Positions 1-7,664 of a stretch of DNA of 64,000 bases are shown piece by piece. How positions within the stretch are numbered: position 1 is the stretch's first letter; each line of letters begins with the position of its first letter. The notes under the pieces are model-generated. The model did not search any database, was not told where the DNA came from, and saw only the letters and a program-made list of their open reading frames with translations. Made by a program: the position numbers and the translations under genes. The stretch spans positions 124,001 through 188,000 of the forward strand of contig PCBI01000005.1 in NCBI GenBank assembly GCA_002730875.1, read 5' to 3'. The stretch is from Spirochaetaceae bacterium (lineage in GTDB: Bacteria > Spirochaetota > Leptospiria > Leptospirales > Leptonemataceae).

Positions 1-101
1 TACTTACAAAAGGAATCATGTTTGAGGCCTTTGCTCCGCTGGAGAGCCGCAATGCCGCCGAGTCCGAAGCCGAAACATCAGCCGAAAACACGACAGAATA
101 G
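1..101 (+). CDS. C-terminal end of an upstream gene (partial)
   Basis: The reading frame starting at base 3 is open from the window edge to a TAG at 99-101 and gives 32 residues ending in N-T-T-E. The tail is rich in Ala, Glu and Ser, as in a disordered acidic C-terminus. The other two frames lack comparable protein-like composition. The next gene starts 44 bases later with its own ribosome-binding site. The product cannot be identified from this fragment. Confidence 0.5.
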   Translation, partial: LTKGIMFEAFAPLESRNAAESEAETSAENTTE

Positions 102-145
102 GCTAGCCAAAAACATTCATCATTTGACCGCAAAGGAGACTAACG

Positions 146-805
146 ATGCAAATACGATTTAAGCGCAAATCCAGAGCGATGGGAGCCATTGTCCTTTCCG
201 TCTTGATCACTACGTATCTTGCTAGCTGCGGCGGCCAGAAGTCCGAAAGCAAAGACGGTGCTGCCGTTCCAGGAAATCCTGCCCCGGCATTCAGTCTCAC
301 GGATATAGACGGAAAAACTCATAGCCTATCGCAGTACCGTGGTAGCTACGTAGTTCTGGAATGGATCAACTTCGACTGCCCCTATGTACGAAAGCATTAC
401 GAATCCGGCAATATGCAATCTCTCCAAAAGGAATTCACGGAAAAAGGAATAGTATGGCTTGCCATTAATTCCAGCGCCGAAGGCAAGCAAGGGCACTTCA
501 GCGCCGAAGAAATCCGTCAGCGGAGCGAAAAGCTGGGAGCAAATTATTCGGCATATTTACTGGATACGAACGGCCAAACCGGCATGGCCTACAAAGCCAA
601 AACTACTCCGCATATGTATGTGATTGATCCAGAAGGCAGCCTGATCTATGCAGGCGCTATTGATGATCGGCCTACTTCCAACCTGAAAGATGTGGAAGGC
701 GCCACGAACTATGTGCGGCAGGCGCTGGAAGCATCCATGGCCGGAAAGCCAGTTCCCAAAAGCAAGACTCGGGCCTATGGCTGCTCGGTAAAATACGCCG
801 GTTGA
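146..805 (+). CDS. thioredoxin-fold (AhpC/TSA-type) lipoprotein
   Basis: A 219-residue exported redox-family protein. Residues 1-27 form a basic then hydrophobic signal peptide ending in the lipobox L-A-S-C, so Cys28 is probably lipidated and the domain anchored in the envelope. A redoxin domain follows: a PAPAF-x-L-x-D-x-D-G strand near 45-56, the active-site segment D-C-P-Y-V with Cys78, and the cis-proline loop T-T-P-H at 153-156. The second cysteine of a CxxC pair is replaced (C-P-Y-V), so this is a one-cysteine variant, closer to peroxiredoxin-like than disulfide-reducing proteins. The ATG follows AAGGAG at about 7 bases. The substrate is unknown. Confidence 0.85.
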   Translation: MQIRFKRKSRAMGAIVLSVLITTYLASCGGQKSESKDGAAVPGNPAPAFSLTDIDGKTHSLSQYRGSYVVLEWINFDCPYVRKHYESGNMQSLQKEFTEKGIVWLAINSSAEGKQGHFSAEEIRQRSEKLGANYSAYLLDTNGQTGMAYKAKTTPHMYVIDPEGSLIYAGAIDDRPTSNLKDVEGATNYVRQALEASMAGKPVPKSKTRAYGCSVKYAG

Positions 806-926
806 GCTTCTAGCTCATCCGGTGGCCGATTTCAATTCAAGGTCGGCCTGCCATCCCTTCCGGCTAGCCTCCCGACCTCCTTTACTGCACTCCACTGGCC
901 CTGGCCCATGGTTCTGGTATCCCCAA

Positions 927-1835
927 TCAGGGCACTTCTTCGCCGGAGGCCGCACTCCATATCGCATACCAGTCCTGATACTCCAATTGTCTGCTTCGCG
1001 CCTCGATGGATTTCTTGATCCGCTCGGGTCGATTGGTTCCCAGAACAACGGCCGGCTGCGATGGATGCATGAGAAGCCAGCTATATAGTACCTGATCCAT
1101 CTCCATGCCGTAGCGACCGGCAATTTCCTGAAGCGTTTCGCGCAGCCTGACGAACTGAGGCGAAGAATCGTTGAAGATGGCCCCGCCGGCCGTGGGCGAC
1201 CAGGCCATGGGGCGGATCTGCTTCTGGACCATATAGTCCAGTGTTCCATCCAGAAAGGGATCTTGATGCACGGGGTTCATTTCAATTTGATTGGTGGCCA
1301 GCTTCTTATTCGTGCAGGCATTCAGCATTTTAAACTGACTGGTAGTGAAATTCGAAACCCCGTAGTATTTGATTTTTCCGGCCTTTCGCAGATGGTCCAG
1401 CGCAGCGCCCAGTTCTTCGGGATCCATCAGCGGCCCCGGGCGATGAATCAGGAGCAGATCGATAGTATCGACGTTCAGGTTCTTCAGGGACCGCTCCGCG
1501 CTCTTTATGACATGGTTACCGCTGTGATTGTAGTGCTTGATTCGATTGTCGGGACGAGCCGGATCCACCAGCATGATACCGCATTTGGTAACGATTTCCA
1601 TTTTATCTCGGAGATTCGGGCTATCCTTCAGAGCATTGCCAAAGACCTCTTCGCATCCGTAGCCGCCGTAGATGTCGGCATGGTCAAAAGTTGTGATCCC
1701 GGACTCCAGACAGGCATCGATTTTTTCCCGAACTCGCTTTATGTCGCTACCTTCCGGATCATCCAGCAGGCGCCAGCACCCGTAAATGAATGGCGATACT
1801 TTAGGTCCGTCTTTGGATAATGCTTTCTTTTTCAT
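927..1835 (-). CDS. aldo/keto reductase (YdhF-like)
   Basis: An NADPH-dependent oxidoreductase of the aldo/keto reductase superfamily, about 302 residues, predicted cytosolic. The catalytic tetrad is visible: Asp51 and Tyr56 in F-D-H-A-D-I-Y-G, Lys85 in V-T-K-C-G and His132 in L-L-I-H-R-P. The overall pattern (YGCWR near the N-terminus, GVSNF mid-protein) resembles E. coli YdhF. The start is uncertain: ATG at 1835 (M-K-K-K-A-L) has GAGG 12 bases upstream, while an in-frame ATG at 1862 has no clear ribosome-binding site. It is the last of three minus-strand genes after the symporter and the flavin monooxygenase. The substrate cannot be inferred. Confidence 0.88.
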   Translation of the reverse strand: MKKKALSKDGPKVSPFIYGCWRLLDDPEGSDIKRVREKIDACLESGITTFDHADIYGGYGCEEVFGNALKDSPNLRDKMEIVTKCGIMLVDPARPDNRIKHYNHSGNHVIKSAERSLKNLNVDTIDLLLIHRPGPLMDPEELGAALDHLRKAGKIKYYGVSNFTTSQFKMLNACTNKKLATNQIEMNPVHQDPFLDGTLDYMVQKQIRPMAWSPTAGGAIFNDSSPQFVRLRETLQEIAGRYGMEMDQVLYSWLLMHPSQPAVVLGTNRPERIKKSIEARSRQLEYQDWYAIWSAASGEEVP

Positions 1836-2061
1836 CTTAGCTTGTAGCCTCTTCAAATGCATTCTGCCAGCTTTCGCCTGTAGTTTCCAGTCAAATTCTC
1901 ATCGAGTCTGCGCAAGACTCTGCGGATTGATTCTGCCTCGATCATCCGCTGTCCTGTCTTCGCTTTGCTCGAATTCGTCCTTTTCGCAGTGTTCTCCGTT
2001 ACTTTTCGTCGGGACAACCTGGTCTCTGGATTTCGACAACCCACACGGCGATACACATTTC

Positions 2062-3213
2062 TCAGTGCCGCGGCGCTGTGGTCAAAGGAGTTACCGGTTC
2101 GCTGGAAGGCCTTCTTTGCTGCACTTCCGGGAAGCTAACAAGCTTGAGCTCTGGAAGGATGTACCTGGCAATGTAGTCGCATTCATCCAGCAATGGATAG
2201 CCGGAAAGAACAAACGATCGAACTCCCATATCCACGTAGCGCTGCATCTTCTCCAGAACCTGGCCGGGATCGCCCACAATAGCCGAACCGCATCCGGAAC
2301 GTCCCCGGCCTATGCCTGACCAGAGGCAGGGCTCAATATATCCGTCCGAATCAGCCATATTTCGCAATTCATCCTGCCGGAGAACTCCTGCTGAGCGCGA
2401 ATCCTGAGCCCGATGCTTGATTTCATTGGCTCGATCATCTTCCAGCCGGGAAACCAGTCGTTTCGCGTATTCTCTGGCTTCCTTTTCGGTTTCCCGTACG
2501 ATCATGTGGACGCGATAGCCAAAGTCTATGCTGCGTCCGTAGCTTGCCGCTTTTTCGGACATACCCTTCATGGTTTCTTTGATACGATCCTCGGTTTCCG
2601 GCCACATTAGAAACACATCGCAGAATTGGGCGCATAAATCCTGAGCCGGAGGCGAAATGCCGCCGAAATACAGCAGAGGTCCGCCATTCTGCTGATAGGG
2701 CTTAACCGGCTCCGTGTTAAGCTTAAGGCCATAGAATTCGCCTTCAAAATCGATTTCATCTCTGGTCCAGGCCTGCTTCAATATCTGAATGACCTCCGCC
2801 GAACGACGATACCGCTCCATGCCATCCATGACCGTGCCCGGCAAGTCCGAGGAGATGATGTTCACGGTAAGTCTACCTTTGAGGATATGATCCAGAGTAG
2901 AGATAGACCTGGCAAGCATCGGAGGATGCATTTCGCCCATGCGAAGGGCTGTGAGCAGGTTTATTTGACTGGTCTGCGGGGCCACGCCGGCCGCAAAGGT
3001 CATTACATCCTGGCCTACCTGATACGATGAAGGTAACAGTATATTCTTAAAGCCGTTTTGATCGGCCCTCTTTACGATGTCCGAACAATGATCAAAACTG
3101 CTTCGCAGGCTTCCGTCCGGCACTCCTAAAAACTCATAATCTCCGTTGCATAGATCGCTAAAGTAGGCCACTTCCAGGCCTGGATCTTCTGTGCGAATCC
3201 TGATTTCCGACAT
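2062..3213 (-). CDS. LLM-class flavin-dependent monooxygenase (SsuD-like)
   Basis: A 383-residue bacterial-luciferase-like (LLM) oxidoreductase closest in pattern to alkanesulfonate monooxygenase, which uses reduced FMN and oxygen to release sulfite from alkanesulfonates. Typical segments are visible: an N-terminal TIM-barrel start (V-A-Y-F-S), [11 protein letters not shown] near residue 90, N-I-I-S-S-D-L-P-G, and the phosphate-binding S-A-I-V-G-D-P near 310. ATG at 3213 has a good ribosome-binding site (GGGGAGA, 6 bases away). It lies 151 bases downstream of the symporter gene on the same strand. No flavin reductase is adjacent, so the sulfonate role is only inferred. Confidence 0.85.
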   Translation of the reverse strand: MSEIRIRTEDPGLEVAYFSDLCNGDYEFLGVPDGSLRSSFDHCSDIVKRADQNGFKNILLPSSYQVGQDVMTFAAGVAPQTSQINLLTALRMGEMHPPMLARSISTLDHILKGRLTVNIISSDLPGTVMDGMERYRRSAEVIQILKQAWTRDEIDFEGEFYGLKLNTEPVKPYQQNGGPLLYFGGISPPAQDLCAQFCDVFLMWPETEDRIKETMKGMSEKAASYGRSIDFGYRVHMIVRETEKEAREYAKRLVSRLEDDRANEIKHRAQDSRSAGVLRQDELRNMADSDGYIEPCLWSGIGRGRSGCGSAIVGDPGQVLEKMQRYVDMGVRSFVLSGYPLLDECDYIARYILPELKLVSFPEVQQRRPSSEPVTPLTTAPRH

Positions 3214-3231
3214 GAACTATCTCCCCTTTCT

Positions 3232-3250
3232 TGTCTGTTGTCTGTTGTCT
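3232..3250. repeat. short tandem heptamer repeat upstream of the monooxygenase gene
   Basis: TGTCTGT occurs twice in tandem and is followed by a partial third copy TGTCT, then a run of T. It sits just upstream of the ribosome-binding site of the SsuD-like gene, within its 5' leader. It may be a simple slippage-prone repeat; no regulatory role is shown. Confidence 0.6.
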
Positions 3251-3364
3251 TTTTTTTGACTGTTTTTCTGCCTACTGTTTCTTCTCTGGAATGATTACTG
3301 CAAATCGCAATCGGCTGCCACGAAAGTAAACGTCATCTGCAAAATTCTGCCATGCCCGCAAAAT

Positions 3365-5179
3365 CTAGAAGAATCGAAAAAACACAAACGTCGCCAGCGA
3401 GAATAACAGCCCCGCATACAATCGATCATCCCTCCAGGGCGTTTTGTCCCGCGGGCGCACGGTCATTCGCCATAAGAATGGCAATGTGACCAGACCCGTC
3501 GCAATCAAAGCTACCGAAAAACGAGGGAAATCATACAGTACCAGAGCCAGGGTAGAGGCACCATACACGACAAGCAAGAAAAGTGCCGGCAGAAGCGTTG
3601 TACTCTTTAGAAAATCCAGGCTGAGTCGGGAGTATCCGAGGTGCAGATGGCTTCTATATCGCCAGAAAATGAAGGCCAGTGTAGCCGCCGAAAACGTCAC
3701 AGTTGCCATCACACGATGCAGAAAATTCAACTTTGGGCCAAAGGTTTCGATAATGAAACCCGGCAGATGAGGCGAAACAGCATTGTAAACAAATTCAAGA
3801 CCGAATGAAAAAACCGGCGCTCCGAGAATTACCGGTACTACGGAGATCCCGCGGACCATGTCCTTTTCGGCGAATAGAATGCCGGCAAAGAAAGCCACCA
3901 GGATTCCGGGGGTGAAATGCGAGCTCAGATTGGAAACGGTGAGAAAGAAATTATCTGTACCTTCCGGATCGTAGCTATAGATGGCCATGAGCACGGAGAG
4001 TACCATCAAACCGCCGACTACCATTCGGCCCTGAAACACAAGACTGCGATCGGAGGCCTCCGGGTTTACGTATTTCTTATAGAGATCCACCGTGGCCAGC
4101 GTGGAAGCGGAGTTCATCATAGAATCGATAGTAGAAAGGATCGCAGCCAGTAGCCCGGCCATGATCATTCCAATCAGCCCCCAGCCGGCCGGAACAACGG
4201 TGGCCAGAAGCTGCGGAAAGGCATCGTCCGGCGCCACACCGGACAGCCCCTCGGACAGAAAAAGCTGAGCCGCGGCAACTCCGGTGGCGATGGACATGAA
4301 AGGGATGAGCAACTTCAGAAAGCCGCCGGCCAGGACGCCTATCCGAGCTTCCTGATCGCTCTTCGCCGCCAGGGCCCTCTGAACGACGTATTGATTCGTG
4401 CCCCAGTAGAAGAAATGCAAGAACAGAAGACCGGTAAGGGCGCCGGACCAGGGCAGATCCGGATGATCCGTGGGAAGCATCATCTGCATTCTTGGAGTGT
4501 CGGCGCTGGCATCGCGATTCAGCATGGACTGCCAGCCGCCCACTGCTTCGTGGGAAAAAGTGAAATAAGCGAGTATCAAACCGCCTATGATAAGAAGGAC
4601 CGTCTGCAGCACGTCCGTGTAGATTACCGCTTTGAGTCCGCCGGAAATCGTGTATAGAGAGCTGAAGCCAGCAATCAGAGCAACACCCAGAGCGTAGTTC
4701 AGCTCGATTCCCGCCGCTCCCAGCAAATGAACGAAGGAACGGGAACCTATATAGAATGCGGCGGTGAGCTGAACCAGGATTAGAATCAGCATGATGGCCG
4801 AGTACAACACCCCTGCCCCGGGACCATAGCGGCGCTCCAGAAACTGCGAGAGGGTCACAAGCCCCATCTTTCGGTAAACGGGCAGAAAGAGATAGCACAG
4901 AGCAAATAGGGCGAGAATGGCTCCCAATTCGTAATGGGCCTGGGCGAAGCCGATGGAGTAGCCAACGCCCAGCATGCCTACCATATGGGCCGCGCTAATG
5001 TTTGTTCCAAATATGGAACCGGCGATGGACCACCAGGGTACGGATCGACCGGCCAGGAAATAATCGTCGGCGGCGCCACCCGATGCCGGAGAAGACTCTT
5101 TCCGAGCCGCCCACCAGCCAACCAGCAATACAAGAAGCAAGGCAGAAAAGAATACAATCAGGTCCAGTAGCTGGATCAC
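3365..5179 (-). CDS. sodium:solute symporter (SSS family)
   Basis: A 604-residue integral membrane transporter of the sodium:solute symporter family (SGLT/PutP fold), predicted to couple Na+ entry to uptake of an unidentified organic solute. About 14 hydrophobic segments alternate through the protein. Family signatures are visible: Y-F-L-A-G-R-S-V-P-W-W near residue 42, G-x-N-I-S-A-A-H-M-V-G near 60, and the central G-G-L-K-A-V-I-Y-T-D-V-L-Q motif near 182. The start is a GTG at 5179; no Shine-Dalgarno is seen, and promoter-like boxes at 5187-5192 and 5209-5214 would place transcription start almost on the GTG. It is divergent from the siroheme-type gene, 51 bases away. Confidence 0.92.
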   Translation of the reverse strand: MIQLLDLIVFFSALLLVLLVGWWAARKESSPASGGAADDYFLAGRSVPWWSIAGSIFGTNISAAHMVGMLGVGYSIGFAQAHYELGAILALFALCYLFLPVYRKMGLVTLSQFLERRYGPGAGVLYSAIMLILILVQLTAAFYIGSRSFVHLLGAAGIELNYALGVALIAGFSSLYTISGGLKAVIYTDVLQTVLLIIGGLILAYFTFSHEAVGGWQSMLNRDASADTPRMQMMLPTDHPDLPWSGALTGLLFLHFFYWGTNQYVVQRALAAKSDQEARIGVLAGGFLKLLIPFMSIATGVAAAQLFLSEGLSGVAPDDAFPQLLATVVPAGWGLIGMIMAGLLAAILSTIDSMMNSASTLATVDLYKKYVNPEASDRSLVFQGRMVVGGLMVLSVLMAIYSYDPEGTDNFFLTVSNLSSHFTPGILVAFFAGILFAEKDMVRGISVVPVILGAPVFSFGLEFVYNAVSPHLPGFIIETFGPKLNFLHRVMATVTFSAATLAFIFWRYRSHLHLGYSRLSLDFLKSTTLLPALFLLVVYGASTLALVLYDFPRFSVALIATGLVTLPFLWRMTVRPRDKTPWRDDRLYAGLLFSLATFVFFRFF

Positions 5180-5186
5180 AGAACGG

Positions 5187-5214
5187 AATCTATAGAAAAC
5201 CTGGATCGGGTCAA
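5187..5214 (-). promoter_or_regulatory. candidate sigma-70-type promoter of the symporter gene
   Basis: Read on the minus strand: TTGACC (5209-5214), 16 bases, then TAGATT (5187-5192). Expected transcription start is about base 5180, next to the GTG start at 5179, so the message could be leaderless or nearly so. This is by-eye matching to the sigma-70 consensus. Confidence 0.4.
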
Positions 5215-5230
5215 TTCATTCCTACTGCCA

Positions 5231-5974
5231 ATGTGGGAATTCCTTGCCTGGACGGAACCAGGGCGGTTTATTGTCGGGATGGATTCGAAGGAACCGGAGA
5301 AAAGCTATTTCCCTGTATTCATGGACCTGGCGGGAACCCGGGCTGCCTGCCTGGGCGAAGGGCATGAAATCGAAAACCGTGTCCAGCGGTTGCTAGAATG
5401 CGGAGCCACGGTCTATCATGTGACGCTCTCTCAGGAAGGCTCCACTCGAATGCAAAGGCACGATCCCGGTCCCATTCCGGAAGCCGCCTATCAGAACCCT
5501 GACTTTCGTAATCTTCATTGGATTCGCGATATGCGACTGGTCATTGTGGAGCCCGGCTATCTCGTGAATCAGCAGCACTGGACTGGCGATGAACTTCTCG
5601 AGGCATGCAATAAGAACAACACACTGCTTTGCGTGCTCGATAGAAAGAAATACTGTAACTATATATCGCCAGCCGTTCTTGCCAAGGGCCCCTTTCAGAT
5701 TGCAATATCGTCTTCCGGTGTGAGTCCTTCGCTTTCGGTATACATGAAAGAACGCATCAAAGAGGATCTACTCACCGAAGAAATGGCGCAACTGGCTTAC
5801 TTCTTTAAAAAATACAGGCCGATGGTAAGCGAAAGGATTCCGGGGCTACAGGATCGAAGGGCCTTTTACATCTCGGCGCTGCAAACCGATCTAGCCGACC
5901 ATCTGGCGGAGTCAGAAGAAAAGGCTGTGGAGCGATTTCAGCACTTGCTGGAGAGCTATTTGAAGAAGAAATGA
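5231..5974 (+). CDS. precorrin-2 dehydrogenase / sirohydrochlorin ferrochelatase-like (CysG N-domain, Met8-like)
   Basis: A 247-residue protein matching the stand-alone N-terminal half of siroheme synthase, which oxidises precorrin-2 with NAD+ and inserts iron to give siroheme. It begins with the F-P-V-F-M-D-L pattern. A Rossmann turn follows, written C-L-G-E-G rather than the usual V-G-G-G. Then come an R-L-V-I-V/N-x-x-L segment, V-L-D at about 136-138 (the position of the catalytic Asp of CysG), and P-A-V-L-x-K-G-P-x-x-I-A-I-S-S-x-G-x-S-P, the most diagnostic block. The helical C-terminal part is present and the uroporphyrinogen methyltransferase half is absent. ATG 5231 has a poor ribosome site; ATG 5279 is an alternative. 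Confidence 0.8.
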   Translation: MWEFLAWTEPGRFIVGMDSKEPEKSYFPVFMDLAGTRAACLGEGHEIENRVQRLLECGATVYHVTLSQEGSTRMQRHDPGPIPEAAYQNPDFRNLHWIRDMRLVIVEPGYLVNQQHWTGDELLEACNKNNTLLCVLDRKKYCNYISPAVLAKGPFQIAISSSGVSPSLSVYMKERIKEDLLTEEMAQLAYFFKKYRPMVSERIPGLQDRRAFYISALQTDLADHLAESEEKAVERFQHLLESYLKKK

Positions 5975-6010
5975 GCCGCCCGGGAACGGCTGCAAGCGAA
6001 CCGCATCCAC

Positions 6011-6060
6011 CCCCCGGAGTTCGCATAAATACTCCAGATACGATTTAACCCGAACTTCGC
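6011..6060. repeat. 50-bp direct repeat, copy 1
   Basis: First copy of a 50-base sequence beginning CCCCCGGAGTTCGCATAAAT. It is repeated at 6075-6124 with 46 of 50 bases identical (64-base period). Both copies lie in the gap between the convergent siroheme-type and sterol-desaturase genes. Confidence 0.85.
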
Positions 6061-6074
6061 AGTTCTCGGTTGCT

Positions 6075-6124
6075 CCCCCGGTGTTCGCATAAACACTCCA
6101 GAGACGGTTTAACCCGAACTTCGC
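6075..6124. repeat. 50-bp direct repeat, copy 2
   Basis: Second copy, beginning CCCCCGGTGTTCGCATAAAC and ending CCCGAACTTCGC. It differs from copy 1 at four positions (A/T, T/C, T/G, A/G) and ends 22 bases before the stop codon of the convergent downstream gene. Its function is unknown; it could be a fragment of a dispersed intergenic repeat family. Confidence 0.85.
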
Positions 6125-6146
6125 CGACGCTCACGGACAAAACCGA

Positions 6147-7325
6147 CTATATCACCAGCCAGCCTCGAGCGGCCACCAACTGATAAACACCGGCCGCCGC
6201 GCAAGCCCAGAACAGTAGAAAAATCCAGACGCCCGTAACCTTGCTTTCCAGCAAACGACCGTTCAAATAAAAGCCGGAAAGAAGCAGAAGAAAAAATGCC
6301 GTGCGAATCATCCAGTCCAGGTGCGTAAACGTTTTGAGGAAGAAAACCGAAAGCCCGAGCAGCGCCACGAATTGAATGAAACCCAGACGGGCCTTCGGTG
6401 GCTCCAGAGGCATGCGAAATTCCTGACGATATATCTGCTCCATTCGCATCGCCGAATCCACTCGGTAGCTGGACGGCTTCTTCCATAAGTGATGAAAACT
6501 GCGCCAGCCGCTTCCCCGGGCAAGATCGGCCCGTATATTGGCGAAGATGTCTGCAAAAACGTGAATGTTGGCGAATAGAGGATTGTAGGACTTGAGGCGC
6601 TTAACCGTTCCATACACCGGTTCTTCCGTTTCCTGTCTGAAGGTACCAAATAAGCGATCCCAGAGAATAAACATTCCGCCGTAGTTCTTATCGATGTAGG
6701 GGTCGTTCACCGCATGGTGCACTCTATGATGCGAGGGCGTAACAAAGACAAAACTAAAGAACCCCGGAATGGAGCTATCCGAAATGAACTTTGTATGGAC
6801 CCAGAACTGATACAGTCGGTTCAGAGCATCCACAGTTAGAAACACAATCCACGGTAGGCCTAGCACCGCCAGCGGCAGATAGAATACGCATGTAATGGCA
6901 TTTCTCAACGCAGACTGACGCAGGGCGACGCTGAGATTATACTCTTCGCTGGAATGATGAACTACGTGCGAAGCCCAGAGAATGTTTACTTCGTGCGAAA
7001 TGCGATGCGACCAGTAGAAGAGCAAATCCAGAACCACAAAGGCCAGAAGCCAGGAGCTTCCGCTTCGCAAACCGGTCCAGGGCGCCGAAAAATCCAGGAA
7101 ATACCCCTTGAGATCCGCCAGGGAAAACCACTTCTGAACGGCAATGTAGACGGCATAGACCGCCAGCAGTACAAAGGCATCCGAGAGACGACTGATCATG
7201 CCCAGACTCATGTCCGTTATGCTGTCGGAAATGAAATAGTAGGACTTCCGTTGAAGTCGGGTATATAGGAGTTCGATCCCGATGAGAACAATAAATACTG
7301 GAATTAATGCCTCTATGATCTGCAT
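6147..7325 (-). CDS. sterol desaturase / fatty acid hydroxylase family membrane protein (paralogue 1)
   Basis: A 392-residue di-iron membrane oxidase of the fatty acid hydroxylase superfamily. Histidine clusters that would bind two irons are visible: H107-R-I-S-H111, H120-V-V-H-H124 and H199-H-R-V-H-H204. Hydrophobic segments lie at the N-terminus (1-20), around 50-65, 90-105 and 140-170, and in the C-terminal 80 residues. It is clearly paralogous to the gene at 38110-39462, sharing H-R-x-S-H-E-V-N, the H-V-V-H-H-x-S-E-E-Y-N-L block and the W-D-x-x-F-G-T-F segment. The layout resembles alkylglycerol monooxygenase and sterol C5-desaturase relatives. The substrate is unknown but presumably a membrane lipid. 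A palindrome shared with the paralogue lies 44 bases upstream of the ATG. Confidence 0.85.
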   Translation of the reverse strand: MQIIEALIPVFIVLIGIELLYTRLQRKSYYFISDSITDMSLGMISRLSDAFVLLAVYAVYIAVQKWFSLADLKGYFLDFSAPWTGLRSGSSWLLAFVVLDLLFYWSHRISHEVNILWASHVVHHSSEEYNLSVALRQSALRNAITCVFYLPLAVLGLPWIVFLTVDALNRLYQFWVHTKFISDSSIPGFFSFVFVTPSHHRVHHAVNDPYIDKNYGGMFILWDRLFGTFRQETEEPVYGTVKRLKSYNPLFANIHVFADIFANIRADLARGSGWRSFHHLWKKPSSYRVDSAMRMEQIYRQEFRMPLEPPKARLGFIQFVALLGLSVFFLKTFTHLDWMIRTAFFLLLLSGFYLNGRLLESKVTGVWIFLLFWACAAAGVYQLVAARGWLVI

Positions 7326-7368
7326 GCCGGAAGTATCGGAGCGCCGGATTTCTCAGCAAGCCAAAAAC

Positions 7369-7381
7369 TGACACAGCGTCA
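7369..7381. promoter_or_regulatory. palindromic operator candidate upstream of sterol-desaturase paralogue 1
   Basis: TGACACAGCGTCA is a near-perfect 6-1-6 inverted repeat, preceded by AAAAC. The same element, as TGACACCGTGTCA preceded by AAAAC, lies upstream of the paralogous gene (39497-39509). Its position, 44 bases before the ATG, fits repressor binding at a promoter. Confidence 0.55.
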
Positions 7382-7664
7382 TGTATTTGCATTAAGGTGG
7401 GGACTCTAGCCCTGGCATCAGCTCAAGCCCCTCCAGACCTGACTGGCCTCACATCAGACACCTAATAGAGAAATGCTGTCCGGGACTGGCCCGGCAGGAG
7501 CGTTCTTGCCGGGAACCGGAGAACCGGATCATGCGCTCAAACCACCAACCGGGTCATTAGCGCAACCCGCCCAGAGGGATTTGAAACGACCAGAACTACC
7601 TACGAAGCTCTCATGATTCGGCTTCGCTTCCCATGCTCCGATGCGGCCCGGGGGCACCGACCAA
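7382..7664. other. intergenic region with one GC-rich hairpin
   Basis: The gap lies between two minus-strand genes. The only structure I see is CCCGGCA (7490-7496) and TGCCGGG (7507-7513), a perfect 7-bp stem with a 10-base loop. No T-run follows it on the minus strand, so it is not a convincing intrinsic terminator for the upstream DUF4015 gene. No gene is supported here. Confidence 0.4.

Noticed and set aside
1853..2056. Short minus-strand open frame between the monooxygenase and aldo/keto reductase genes
   Set aside because: Arg-rich composition without a recognisable domain or ribosome site; it overlaps the end of the intergenic leader.
3917..4898. Long open frames opposite to or out of frame with the symporter gene
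   Set aside because: They are shadows of the real membrane protein and have Arg/Ser-rich composition with no domain.
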